Below are positions 1-11,342 of a stretch of 64,000 nt of DNA, piece after piece (the stretch's first letter is position 1; every line of letters starts with the position of its first letter). The stretch spans positions 1-64,000 of the forward strand of contig VWZL01002058.1 in assembly GCA_013396915.1 (NCBI GenBank). The letters run 5' to 3'. This DNA comes from Stercorarius parasiticus (taxonomy: Eukaryota; Chordata; Aves; Charadriiformes; Stercorariidae). The notes under the pieces were generated by a model. The model saw only the letters and a program-made list of their open reading frames with translations, ran no database searches and was not told the DNA's origin. The position numbers and the translations under genes are program-made.

Positions 1-285
1 AGTCATGTGAGCTGTCTCACCACATCTCAGTAATTGGAATGAGATCATGGCCCTGCAACCGCACACAGATCTCCAGCTCTTCCTGCTTATTCCCCATGCT
101 GCGTGCATTGGTATATAAGCATTTCAGAGAAGGAGTCATGTGTGTAGTTTTGACCCTTGAGATGTGGTATACCTTCTGACTCTCAGAATTACTGGCATGC
201 TCCGCACCCAACGCTGAGCAGCTACTCCCTGGCACCTCACCAGCAAGTCCAGTACCATCCTCGCCCCCCTTCAAATCTAGTTTAA
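1..285 (-). mobile_element. CR1 LINE fragment, 5' part of ORF2, cut by window edge
   Basis: On the minus strand this encodes the start of CR1 ORF2 (LKCLYTNARSMGNKQEELE), the N-terminal edge of the apurinic-type endonuclease domain. It continues beyond the left edge of the window. It is the only copy here that retains the 5' half of ORF2; most other copies are 3' ends. The right boundary near 285 is where I stop recognising CR1 sequence and is approximate. Confidence 0.8.
17..274 (-). pseudogene. CR1 ORF2 endonuclease N-terminus, broken
   Basis: An 85-residue minus-strand frame ends in ITEMW and then a stop (TGA at 19-17). The same frame continues past the stop as DSSHD, which is the usual CR1 continuation after ITETWW. 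The stop is therefore a nonsense change of the second tryptophan, not the natural end of the protein. In intact CR1 this domain nicks target DNA to prime reverse transcription, and the glutamate of the ITE motif is thought to be a metal ligand. The residues before LKCLYTNARSMG are poorly conserved and the annotated start codon is arbitrary. This is a dead copy. Confidence 0.75.
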
Positions 286-1029
286 AGGTCCTATTACTCC
301 TGCTCTTCTCACAGGGATTCCTGGACCTTTGACCTTTTAAACAGGATATATCTCCAGCTGAGAAAAGGGACGCAGGGAAGGACAGAGTGCCTTGTTTACT
401 GTTACTGATGTTTTTAAGCCTTAGGCTGACAAGGAGAGACAGGAAACTTTCGGGAAAAAAAAAAAGAAAAAAGTCATGAATCCCATATAGAGGCCTGTCA
501 ACAAGAATCCTCCTCTAACAGATGTTTTTTCCTCCCTTGTCCTTCTGCATTTCCCTTTGTCACATGTAGCAAATTTCCCCATGTGTCCTGCACCCATGCT
601 GGGTGGTACTTCAGGGAGATTAAATTGCATCAATAGTGTCTTTAATACCCTAGTTTGCAAAACAACGAGAGATTGGTACTTATTGAGATTGCAAAGCTAC
701 GCTGGGGTTTTAATTTCCTATTTTTCTCCTGATTAATGGAAATTTGGACACTTCAATCCCTCAAAGACTTCTGAGGCTCTTCCTTCGGTATTTTGTATGT
801 CTCAGAAGCGTGCGTGGGGCCTCCAAAATATACAGTAAATCAGCATCGTCCCCAAAGCATTTGCAATGACTGAAGGAGATGAAACAAGGCTGCAATGTAT
901 TTATTGTTCTAATTTAGATCTCATCAGACTGCATCAGTTTTACCCCCTACAGAGCATCAGTTTCCTACCAGTCTCCACCTCCTTACACGATCCTTTGCAG
1001 CATCTCCAGGACCATGCCAGCCCATTGGA
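286..1029. other. Intergenic, no gene seen
   Basis: Unique-looking AT-rich sequence. The only visible structure is an interrupted A-rich run around 454-473. Short open frames here show no recognisable domain. Confidence 0.6.
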
Positions 1030-1572
1030 ATAGAATCATAGAATCATTTACGTTGGAAAAGACCCTTGGGATCATCGAGTCCAACCACCAACCCCACTCT
1101 ACAAAGTTCTCCCCTACACCATATCCCCTAACACCACATCTAAACGACTCTTAAACACATTCAGGGATGGGGACTCCACCACCTCCCTGGGCAGCCTATT
1201 CCAGTGTCTGACCACTCTTTCTGCAAAGAAGTTTTTCCTAATGTCCAGTCTAAACCTACCCTGTTGCAGCTTGAAGCCATTTCCTCTTCTTCTATCGCTA
1301 ATTACTTGTGAGAAGAGACCAGCACCAACCTCTCTACAATGTCCTTTCAAGTAGTTGTAGAGAGTGATGAGGTCTCCCCTCAGCCTCCTCTTCCTCAAAC
1401 TAAACAGTCCCAGCTCCTTCAATCGCCCCTCATAAGATTTATTCTGCAGGCCCTTCACCAGCTTCGTTGCCCTCCTCTGCACTCGCTCCAGCACCTCGAT
1501 ATCTCTCTCGTATTGAGGTGCCCAAAACTGGACACAATACTCAAGGTGTGACCTCACCAGTGCTGAGTACAA
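1030..1572 (-). mobile_element. CR1 LINE 3' end, 5'-truncated
   Basis: Read on the plus strand, it opens with reversed ATTCTATG tail units (1030-1045), followed by the inverted 3' UTR. The minus strand then carries an unbroken ORF2 C-terminus of about 150 residues, ending at 1114. It contains [33 protein letters not shown], here quoted only by its key words EYCVQFWAP and RVQRRATKL, then [34 protein letters not shown] and [14 protein letters not shown]. It belongs to the group whose 3' UTR reads, in antisense, CAACCACCAACCC. The lack of frame breaks suggests a moderately young copy. It is 5'-truncated near 1572, as is usual for CR1. Confidence 0.95.
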
Positions 1573-3558
1573 GAGATGTGCTAAGGGTTCAACATGCCAC
1601 CTCATGTCCATCCCAGAGCCCATCCTTGATATTTGGATTCATCACTGTTACTTTTCCCTTGATACCTTGCCTCTCCTACAAGGCTCTGGTCCAAGACTCT
1701 TTAAAGTACCACTTGCCAGAGCCGTATTTCTGTAGATGCTGCAAGGCACACAGGGAACTGAATCACAGTTACGTGACAAGAGATGGCCTGCTTAGCCTAA
1801 AGTTATTTTTATAGACAAGGAATATGTACGAGTGAAGGATGAAGTCAGTTTTCACATTTGCCAGCAGTTTGTCGCCTGTGATCATTTTAGCACTTGCATC
1901 CTTGGTATGTTCTATGTGATTTCTATTTTAGTCTTGGAGGTAGCAGTTTTATTTATTTTTTCAGGTGGAGTTATTCAAAAGCTTGGAAACTGCAGATCAA
2001 AAAACATGTACATAAAACTGGGCGTTCCTGATTGCAGATCTCAATTCATAGCACTTGCTGTGCATCATTGAACGGAGTATCCCTCCCTGTATTTTTCAGC
2101 TATTAGAATTATGAGAGTATAAATAAGCAATGAAAAAGCATCTCGTTGCTATTAATAATAAGAGTATGGAAAATATGTCACTGAATCTTGACTGTGAGAG
2201 CTGCAGCCACCAAAACATAATGCTTACTGTTGTCAAGTGCTGTTTTAAAATGGATGTAGTTCCTCTGCACTCTCCTGATTGCTGATTATTAATGTTGACC
2301 AGAGCCCCTGCAAACTTGGATATTTCATCCAAAGCTTTGATGATATATAGCAAAAGATATTAATTGATTACAACCCAGTGGGCTGGCCAGACCTAGGAAA
2401 TCTCTCTATCAGACCCTGGTCTCATTTGGAGCCATTGAATACTATGAAATTGCAAATAATGAATCATGCTCCATCCCAGAGGGACATATTACTTTGATGG
2501 ATGATTTGATTCTATCCCATTTTGGACCAAACCGTAAAACTTTTATCTGCTTTTACTCAAGGTCTCACTGAAGTAGTTCTGTCAAAATTTGAGATTATTA
2601 GTGGTTAATTGTTTTTAATTTCAGTCTCGTTTTGATCAAAGAAAGAGAAGATGGGTTGGAACTGTGTAGACTTCACTTGGTTTGGAAATTGAAATTTGTG
2701 TGGTTGTGAAATATGATCTGGTGTTTGCAAGTCTATCTAGAGGCTCATGAGGTTCACTGTGAGCATCCCTGAAGTCCCCATGGCCATTATTGGGTTTTAT
2801 CTCACAAATCAGCTTGACAGTGTAATATTTCCTTCATTTCACAGAGTGTAAGTGGGAAGAAGAGGCTTGTTGAGGATCAGAAATGGTCTGGTTACGAAAC
2901 CACTTTTCCTGAGATCCTAGTCAGCAATCACTTTTGGTAGGGGTCAGAGACTGGTGGCCCATGGGATTGGATCTGGGAGAAGTGGCATCTGGCAAGGCAG
3001 TGGCTATAGGACCTGTGACTTTCTCAAGGGCAAGATGTGATCGATGAACTGATGGCTGGTATCTTACCCCTGTGCCAGGAAATCTCATGTAATTATCTAT
3101 CAATTAATCACCAATAAGTTGCCCTGTTGAGAGACAGTTTTTTCTGACGACTGCTGATTCTCTACTTATACGCCCCACTTCTACTTTAGAAATGAAAAAT
3201 TCAGTCCAGGTCCCTACAAATAACATGGAACCCGTCTCAACATTAGATGCTTTTTACTGCTTTACCTGCATTTTTTCCTTCTGAAAGTTCTTTTTTGAGG
3301 CTTTTGCAGCACTCAAACCAGCCATGACAGCCATAGACAGAGCCACAAATTAAAATAGTTTTGTCTGCTTGTTTTGTCCCTCAAGAGCTGTTGAGATTTG
3401 AGAGCATGATTTGAGCTCTGGGTCAAGGACAAGCACAACCCAAGAGAGTGGGGAGAAGATGGTGGGGAGTGGTGAGCAGGACAGGTCTCTTCCTTGCTGA
3501 AACAAGCAGTCATTAAGTTCACAAAAACATTTTGGCCTAAAGGATGCACTGTCACCCA
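1573..3558. other. Intergenic, no gene seen
   Basis: AT-rich single-copy-looking DNA without recognisable repeats. Open frames are all under 120 codons and resemble no known family. Confidence 0.6.
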
Positions 3559-3965
3559 CTGAAAAGAAGGTGTTAGAAGATCTTATAGCGGCCTTCCAGT
3601 ACCTGAAGGGGGCTTACAAGAAAGCTGGGGAGGGGCTGTTTGCAAGGGCATGTAGCGATAGGATGAGGGGCAATGGTTTTAAAGTAGAGCAGGATAGGTT
3701 TAGATTAGACATGAGGAAGAAGTTCTTTACTGTGAGGGTGGTGGGACTCTGGAACAGGTTGCCCAGAGAGGTGGTGGAGGCCTTATCCCTGGAGACATTC
3801 AAGGCCAGGCTTGATGAGGCTCTGAGCAGTGTGATCTAGTTGAAGATGTCCCTGCTTACTGCAGGGGGGTTGGACTAGGTGACTTTTAAAGATCCCTTCC
3901 AACCCAACACATTCTATGATTCTATGAGTCTATGAGTCTATGATTCTATGAATGATTCTATGAGA
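3559..3965 (+). mobile_element. CR1 LINE 3' end with extended octamer tail
   Basis: The plus strand encodes an intact ORF2 C-terminus (3570-3839: DLIAAFQYLKGAYKKAGEGLF, abbreviated here to AAFQYLKGAYKKAGEG, then NGFKVEQDRFRLDMRKKFF and [15 protein letters not shown]). The 3' UTR includes CTGCAGGGGGGTTGGACTAG and ends in degenerate ATTCTATG/AGTCTATG units (about 3911-3965). The LDEALSSVI ending marks the group with the TGGCAGGGGGGTTGGA UTR, distinct from the copy at 1.0 kb. Confidence 0.95.
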
Positions 3966-6900
3966 ATGATGGACTCTACCCAAAGATAATTAATCTGCAG
4001 ATGGAAACATCTATTCACACGTACTCTCATTATCCATCTATCCATTCATTCTTTCTATAAAGCCCATCCGAGTCAACAAAGAAATTCTGCTGCTTTCCAG
4101 GCACAAAGTCCTCTGTGCCACCCCTGTGCTGTCTGACAAATTCTCCTCGCACCACGGTGCTAAGCTCAACAGTGACGGGGCTAAGAAGGAGCAATAGCCA
4201 CCACCTCTTAATGCCGTGAAGATATTTGCTGCGTTCCTATCTACCGGGGCAAGGAAACAAATGGCTGGATGAATTTATTCTTCTAGCTCTCCATGGCACA
4301 GTGTCTCCCTGGGTTGCCACAGAAATAAATTTGTTACCTGTTTCTCTAATGGCATTGGCTAAATATTTTAATGTAGTTATGTTTAATCACTATTTTGTAC
4401 TTACAATGAAACCTCTGCAATTACCCTCAGGGACTCAGGGACAATAACCACTTGGTGAACCATGCTGTGGGTTAAATTCCCCTCTCTGAATAAAGAAAAT
4501 CTGTCTCTCAACAAGAAAAATGCTTCACACAGGACACTGCAAGGTTTCTGCCTGTTGATGCTGTTGTGCTTTGCATAGAAATGTATAAACATTCGCTGAA
4601 GTGAAGACAGCAATGAATAGGCTTTATAATGTGCTGGGTAGCACATACACCTGCAAAACACGCTCTCCATCTACACTTGCTGTAAATATATCAGGCAAAA
4701 AACCCCCAACTTCAGTGATAAGACCAGGAAGAGATTAACTCCAGTATGGTTTAGGCACTCTGCCACTGTTGAAAAGACCTGAATGAAAATCCAGGCTCTG
4801 CTTTAATTCTAAGCCTGAATTCTGAACCACGATAGTGCACTGAACAAACTCAGTAATCACGCCCATTGTTTCCTTGCCTGCTTTCTTTACTGCCTGTTTC
4901 AAGCAAGCATCCCACAGAGAAGTGCTTTCCTTTGTATCAAACAAAATTACACGCTTTCAAAGGCACATATTTTTATTTCAAAGAGAAAAAAAAACAACAA
5001 AACCCACTAACTTTGAGTTTATCTGACCTAAGACCTATAGGATAGAGAGAAAAGTTTGTTCAAATTTGTTTGCTGCTGAACCAAAACACCGTTCCCAGCA
5101 GAGAAGGGGTTTGAATGTAATATTTCCACCCCAGGGATGACTGTTGTCCCTTCTCACAGGACTTGCATAAAGTAACTGGGGATCACAATACACATTGGTG
5201 AGTAATACATGGTATTCAGTTCTTAAAAATACAGATGCTTCCAGTTCCAAGGTTCCTGTGCATCATCATACCTGCAAGTGTGACAGAATCCTTCTGAGAT
5301 CTGTCACCTGGAAGCGGCTCTGACTAATCCTCCCACAGCACAGTCACAGTTTGCGTAAGGGAACTGGGGAAGATGCACTTCTCCCTTCCCTGCTGTTATC
5401 CTGATTTTCAGGATAACCTCCTAGGTTTTATTCCCTTGCTAGAGGTGACTGGTTCAGTTTAGGTTTTAAGAGGTGCTGGGTGAAAAATGTGGATGAGTAC
5501 TGATTTCTTCCCAACCGATTCTTGTGTGTTCCTTTTTCTCCCTCTGGCTTTCCAAGGCACTTTCAGGAGAGAGAACTGTAGGTCACTTGGGATGATGGAA
5601 GTGTTACCTGCAAAGGGGAGAAGGAACAGAAGCTGCCATGGACAGGCGTGTTAAAGCCAAGGAAGTCTCTAAACCCCAAAAAAACCCCAAAACCACCCCC
5701 TGCCTGCATCAGCTTGCTGCTTGGTTTCTACGCAGAGGGAATTTGCTGCCTGATGTTTCTAATTATCACCCTGCAGAGGTGTGCAGATCCTGCCCACAGT
5801 GGCATGGAAGGGTGCTGGTGAGAAAGATGAACAAGCAGAATTTTGGGGGCTTCTTACTGGGGGCTCCAGCCTTGCTTGGGCTGCAATGACAGCTCAGCAT
5901 CATCATAGCCTCCCTGTCTACACACAGCAGAGGTAGTATATGTTTATATATAGTCCATATAGATGTAAACAAACACACATCTCCTGAAGGAAGGCAGAAG
6001 GGAATAGCACTGGGGGTAAACACAAGAGGCTTAGATCCAATGATCAGCGAGGCCACTGAGTTTCTGCATTATCTTCAGTGTAACTACTCTTAATTTTACC
6101 TTTCCTTGAGTTCCTTTCTGTGATGTAAGTTGAGGGGTCCCAGTTTCTAAGGGTATCCCAAGGCATGGCTTCATAAACAATTAGTTGGATATTGGGGTGC
6201 AAGGAGACAAGATAAACAACAACCATAACCCTCGCTTATGCTAGGGTACGGCATGGTGTAAATGGGCAATAAGAAGGTGAGATTAACATGAAGGAAATAA
6301 GAGATTGATCGGTGCAAACCTAACATCCAGGAAGGAGAAGGAACCAGTACCTTCCCTTATGGAAAACGTGCACACAACCTCTGCAGAGGGCAAAGGAATT
6401 TCCACTAGCTAAAGGCAGTGCAGGGATGAGAGAGGTGTGTTTTAGGTGGTCGTGGGTCTCAAAGGGAGATATCAGAGCGACCTGGATGATCATAGGCAAG
6501 ATGGCAGGAGAGGAGAGCAAAAGGCAGATGAGTTATCAATTGTTGAGGACAGAACAGATTCTCTCTGTTTGGTAGAAGAGGCAGAGAAGTCAGTAGTATG
6601 TGTCTGATGGAGATTTAACCCAGGGTTTAAGGAAGGGAATGGAAATAGCATGTTACAACTTAAGCTATTTAACCAGTCCTTATACAAGGGCCCTTTTTGG
6701 GGAGCAATAGGCTATCATGGGACACTCGTCATCCCAAGCAACACTATGTCCCTGAGCTGAATTCACACCAGACGGGTCTGGAGTGGGATGCAGCAGACTC
6801 AGTTGATAGGGCTTGATTCCCAGGCATAGGGGCACGCTGATGCTAAACCCAGCTTCCCCCAGCACAGGCATATTGTGCCGTGGGGGTGTCCCAGACAACT

Positions 6901-7210
6901 CATAGCTAGTTTGTGGGATTGCAGCATGGATATCCAGTGAGCAGTCTCCAGAAGGATCCCAAAGCCCTTTGCCAAAGAAACTGCCTGAGTTATTACTCTG
7001 TGCCTGTAGAGTCCTCAATCCTTGGCTTTCCAACGCAGTCTCCCCTGCTGTAATATGTGACTTTGGAGTCATGTCCAGCTCATCCTCTATACTACTGATT
7101 TTCATCCAGACCAGTTGACTTTACCACCACAACACTGGAGACTAAACTGAAGATCAGGTTGCTCTCTAAACCAGCTCTTCTGGATCACGGTGGGAACAGT
7201 TGTATGAACA
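3966..7210. other. Intergenic, no gene seen
   Basis: About 3.2 kb without recognisable repeats. The part at 4020-4460 is described separately. The longest open frame (6680-7105, minus, 141 codons) shows no known domain and its composition does not look coding. Confidence 0.55.
4020..4460. other. Possible conserved non-coding segment
   Basis: Repeat-free stretch with TAAT/ATTA-type words (CTCATTATCC, GGCTAAATATTTTAAT, TTTAATCACT) and more CpG than its neighbours. This is only an impression of composition. No conservation data can be seen from one sequence. Confidence 0.25.
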
Positions 7211-7458
7211 AGCCTGGAGAAGAGAAGATTTAGATTAGATATAAGGAAGAAATTCTTTACTGGGAGGGTGGTGGGACACTGGCCAGGTTGCCCAGAGAAG
7301 TTGGGGATGCCCCATCCCTGGAAGTGTTCAAGATCAGGCTGGACAGGGCTTTGAGCAACTTGTCTAGTGGGAGGTGTCCCTGCCCATGGCAGGGGGGTTG
7401 GAACTAGATGACCTTTAAGGTCCCTTCTAACCTGAACCATTCTATGATTCTGTGATTC
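7211..7458 (+). mobile_element. CR1 LINE 3' end with internal deletion
   Basis: Begins with AGCCTGGAGAAGAGAAG (the SLEKRR region) and jumps directly to ATTTAGATTAGATATAAGG (the FRLDIRK region), so well over 100 bp of ORF2 between them is missing. The rest runs through WNRLPRE-type sequence, a TGCCCATGGCAGGGGGGTTG UTR and an ATTCTATGATTCTG tail. GAAGAG/AGA microhomology at the junction suggests a simple deletion. Confidence 0.93.
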
Positions 7459-10400
7459 TGAGCTGGGCTAAAATCTACTGAAGTCAGTGAGAATTTTTTT
7501 TTCCAGTGACTGCCAGGGTCATGGGACCAGACCACTATAAATATGTTATTTAAATTGCTTGACCTGTGACTGTGCATGCACACAGTGGCCACAAATTGTG
7601 ATCCTTGCATTTTAAAGACAACATCTGGAAGGTAAAAGCAACCAGTAGTTATTAACCAGTGTGCTCTTATACAAGCACTTGTAGTATATGAAGCACTACT
7701 CATGTATGCCAGTTTACATTGCTTTACTGGCCCTCTGGTTCACTTGTTTCCTTAAAAAGGGACAGTAAAAAGTGGAAAAGAGTGTAAAAAATACACAGCT
7801 GTTTTAAAGGGAACTTTCAGTGCATTATGTGAAATCCCATTCTGTTTTTATGGATAACTATAAATAAATAAGTAAGAATTAGGCTATTTTTTTTCCCAAA
7901 AAATTGGATTTTTTTTTTCTCTTTGAACTTTTCTTGGTGGTCAGTGTTAATTACTGAGTCTCTGTGGCTTCCTGGAAAATTCACATACATTTTCTATAAC
8001 ATATTAGAAGCATACTTCAGAAAGCTCCTGTTTTGCAGCTGCCTCCTTTTCAATTCATCGTTAATCCTGACGTAAGATTTCATTAAGCTTCACAAAATAT
8101 GTTCTTTCAGTTTGTTTCTCTTCAGCTCCCTGTTGGCTGTGAAAGAAGAGCAAAAGAAATGACCACAAGCTTTTTGTCAGTCATGAGTAAAGTTATTTTA
8201 TAAATTGAACCCAAACTGATGAGTTTGGTGCACAAGGGAAATTATTTCTCCTTTGAATATGGTTACAGTCATTCTTTTTTTCCCATCTGATCTCTCAGTT
8301 GTAAAGGTTGAGGTCTCCTCTTTTAGCTGAATCTTATGGGAGAAAAAATAGTATGTAAAGACAGCTCAGGCTAAGATATTTGAGCTATAGTGTTATTCAG
8401 GCAGAAAAATACTTAACCAATACAGACTGGCTCAACTGATTAAAAAGTCAAAGTTAGTAGTATTGCACGTATACACATAGAGAACATCAGAAAATCAATG
8501 CTGTATGTATTGACTTTTCCTTCTGTTATTACTATTTTTTGCTAATTCCACTACATATTTGTGTGTGTTCCTTTATCACACCCTCTCTCTTTCTCAGAAC
8601 TCTCCCTGAGGGTTTACTCTTTTATTGCTTGCTTCTAGCTGTCTGGTCATCGCATTGCATCACTTACTGGCCTCTGGGAAGCAGAAGGGCAGAGGAGAAG
8701 CACGCAGACAGCAGACTGAGCCTTCCTGACAGCAAACTGCATTTTGAGATTAAGCTCTGCGTAAGATATCACATCCAATTCCTAAATTTCAGCGTCACTT
8801 ACTAGAAGTGTTATATTTGCTTTATTTGCCTTAAATGTACAGTGTACATCTTTTTTTTCTTTCTTGTTTTTCTTTCTTTCCCCTCTCATAATTACTTTGT
8901 GCAACACCTGCAGTTCCCAGAATGAAGCACTTACATTTGATTTCCTTTCTCTAACACATAGTGCTCAGAAATAGATATGTTAAAGCAAATCCAATCAAAT
9001 CAGCACTCCAATGTACATGCTTTTTCTCAGGGAAGAAAATTTTTTCCCAGGGGAGAAGATAAGAAAGCAAGGCACTATGAGACATATTGTTTGTGTTTTT
9101 TAATGCAAAAGAGTATGTTCAGAACACTAAATACAATGGTACCTAGCATGTTATATTATCTATAAATGCACAGATAAAACTAAGATAACTTAAAACAATG
9201 TATTCTCCTGGGATACTGATATGGGATATGTTATTTTTCCCACTCTCCAGTTGGGGAAAATACAAACTAGAAGACCACATATGGAAAGCAGTAATAAAGA
9301 CAGGACTCGAGTCACATTGCCTGAGCAATGCCATATTGATTTTTTTAGCTTTTGATTCTTTCTAATCAGTGACTAATCCTGCTTTTTTTTTATGAGCAAA
9401 GTTATAGCCATTGATGGACAAATCAGGGACTGATAATCCTGTTTCTTAATCTGCAAAATTAAAAACTTGATTATTAAAGAATGTAATTTATTTGGAAGAC
9501 TGCAGACCCACTACTTTACTTTGGTGGTCTGTCATATGAACCTCTGAGCATAAACAATGTTAAACCCGAGGTTCTATCACAGATAATCCCTTAAGAAGAT
9601 TTCTGCATTGTGCTATTTAATTAACAGTGGTGTCTAATATATTATTATTGTTCCTCCTTCATTTTATTGAGAATTAAAAGCTTCTCAGAGCACGTTTCTT
9701 TGGGTAATAGTAGCTCTAGAAGTTTTTTTTAATTTATTTGCTTCAATCTCTTTTCACCTTTCTGCACTTCTCAGACTCCACAGCTGTACAACCCCCTTGA
9801 AAATCCATCAGCCCAAGAGGTTAAATGACTTCTTTTCAAGATCCAAAAAAGAAAAAGTATGTTGCTAGAAATTCACTACCATTAGCATCAAGCAATTAAG
9901 AGAACACAAGTGACAGGAAAAACAGGCGTGTGGAACAGGGTGGGAAACAACCAAAGGTTAGGGAAGATTCTAAGATAACTTAGACATGAGGTTTTCTGAG
10001 CTCTGGATGCATCAGTGGGACCTTTCAGTCTGTGCTGAGCCTACCTTGTTACAGTCCATGGCCCTGGTGCCTGCAGAAAGGAAGCAGAAGGTGTGAGCAC
10101 TCTTCTCTTTACAGCAGCTATTGCCACTGGACAATCATGATTTGCTGTATCATTGAGGGAACGGAAAGGTCAAGCCACCAAGGACTTGACACCTGTGGGG
10201 ATCTGTGACAGTAGATATTTTTGGAGATGGTGTGGTTCGTTGCAGTACAGGTGAAATATGGGTGAGCGTGCAGAAGACAAGGCTTCAGGCCCTTTCTGTC
10301 CCGCTTTTAAACTTTTTTTCCCCAAGATGCAGAACGTCAATGTAGTAATTTTACATCCTTACTTTGCAAAGGGAAGCTAATGCTATGTAGAGGTGCAAGA

Positions 10401-10909
10401 CTCCTTTCATCACCTCATCTCAGGCTAGAGTCAATAGCGAAAGAAGGTCAGATGAAATGTGCCCTGAAAGTTCTTCTTTTCCTCTGTTGACTATAGAGCA
10501 AGTCTGAGATGATACACTGAGATGTAGGTATGTGCCCTCTAGGAAGGTGAAATGAATCTGGTCCTACATGTCTGAGTGTTGTTGACTACAGCGAATCTCT
10601 GACCCTGTCTAGGGACATTCAGTACTATCTTATTTCAAGGAATAATGACTTGATTTGTGGTTTCCCTTAGCTGATGACTGATATTTCTCTTTTCCCTGTA
10701 AAGTCAGGAAGAATTAATGTCTGTTAACTGTCACAGGGCTGGGGAGAAGATAAGATGAAGAAGGAACTAACAGACAGGCAGGAGTCAGTATTATGGGCAG
10801 AACTTAGTATAATGGGTTAGTGCTAGACTTATGTCCCTCACAGTGCTTTGTTAAGGTACAACACCACACGTTCTCTGCTTTTCCTATATTGGAGCTCTCA
10901 CCAGGACTA
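7459..10909. other. Intergenic, no gene seen
   Basis: AT-rich with several short T runs (7905-7920, 8850-8880). No repeats or genes recognised. Open frames are below 90 codons. Confidence 0.6.
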
Positions 10910-11342
10910 AACTGGGCATGTTTAGTTTGGAGAAGAGGAGGCTGAGGGGAGACCTCATTGCCCTCTACAACTACCTGAAAGGAATTTGTAGAGGTGGGTG
11001 TTGGCCTCTTCTCCCAAGTGAATAATGACAGGACCAGAGGAAATGGTCTGAAGTTGCGGCAGGGGAGGTTTAGATTAGCTATTAGGAAGAACTACTTTCC
11101 TGCAAGAGTGGTCAGGCACTGGAACAGCCTGCCCAGGGAGGTGGTTGAGTCACCATCCCTAGAGGTATTTAAGAAAGGTGTAGATTTGGCACTTCAGGGC
11201 GTACTCTAGTGATAGAGATTGTAGGGGTTTGTTTTGGTGGTGTGTTTTTTTTTTTTTTCTTTTTTTTCTTTTGTGTGTATGGTTGGACTCGATGATCTCA
11301 AAGGGCCCTTCCAACCATGAAGATTCTATGATTCTATGATTC
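10910..11342 (+). mobile_element. CR1 LINE 3' end with poly-T insertion
   Basis: Starts at [21 protein letters not shown], shortened here to [19 protein letters not shown]. It loses frame near 10994, and the second frame continues as [20 protein letters not shown] through [19 protein letters not shown] to a stop at 11209. The 3' UTR is interrupted by a T-rich run before GGTTGGACTCGATGATCTCA. The tail is ATTCTATGATTCTATGATTC. Confidence 0.95.
11245..11272. repeat. Poly-T run inside CR1 3' UTR
   Basis: T-rich run with two single C interruptions. It sits between GGTGGTGTG and GTGTGTATGG of the CR1 3' UTR, a position where other copies in this window have no such run. Confidence 0.9.

Noticed and set aside
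1030..1080. ATTCTATG clusters considered as a CRISPR-like or satellite array
   Set aside because: They occur only at CR1 3' ends, are one to six units long and have no spacers. They are the normal LINE tail.
6680..7105. 141-codon minus-strand frame
   Set aside because: No domain and no repeat match. Most likely chance.
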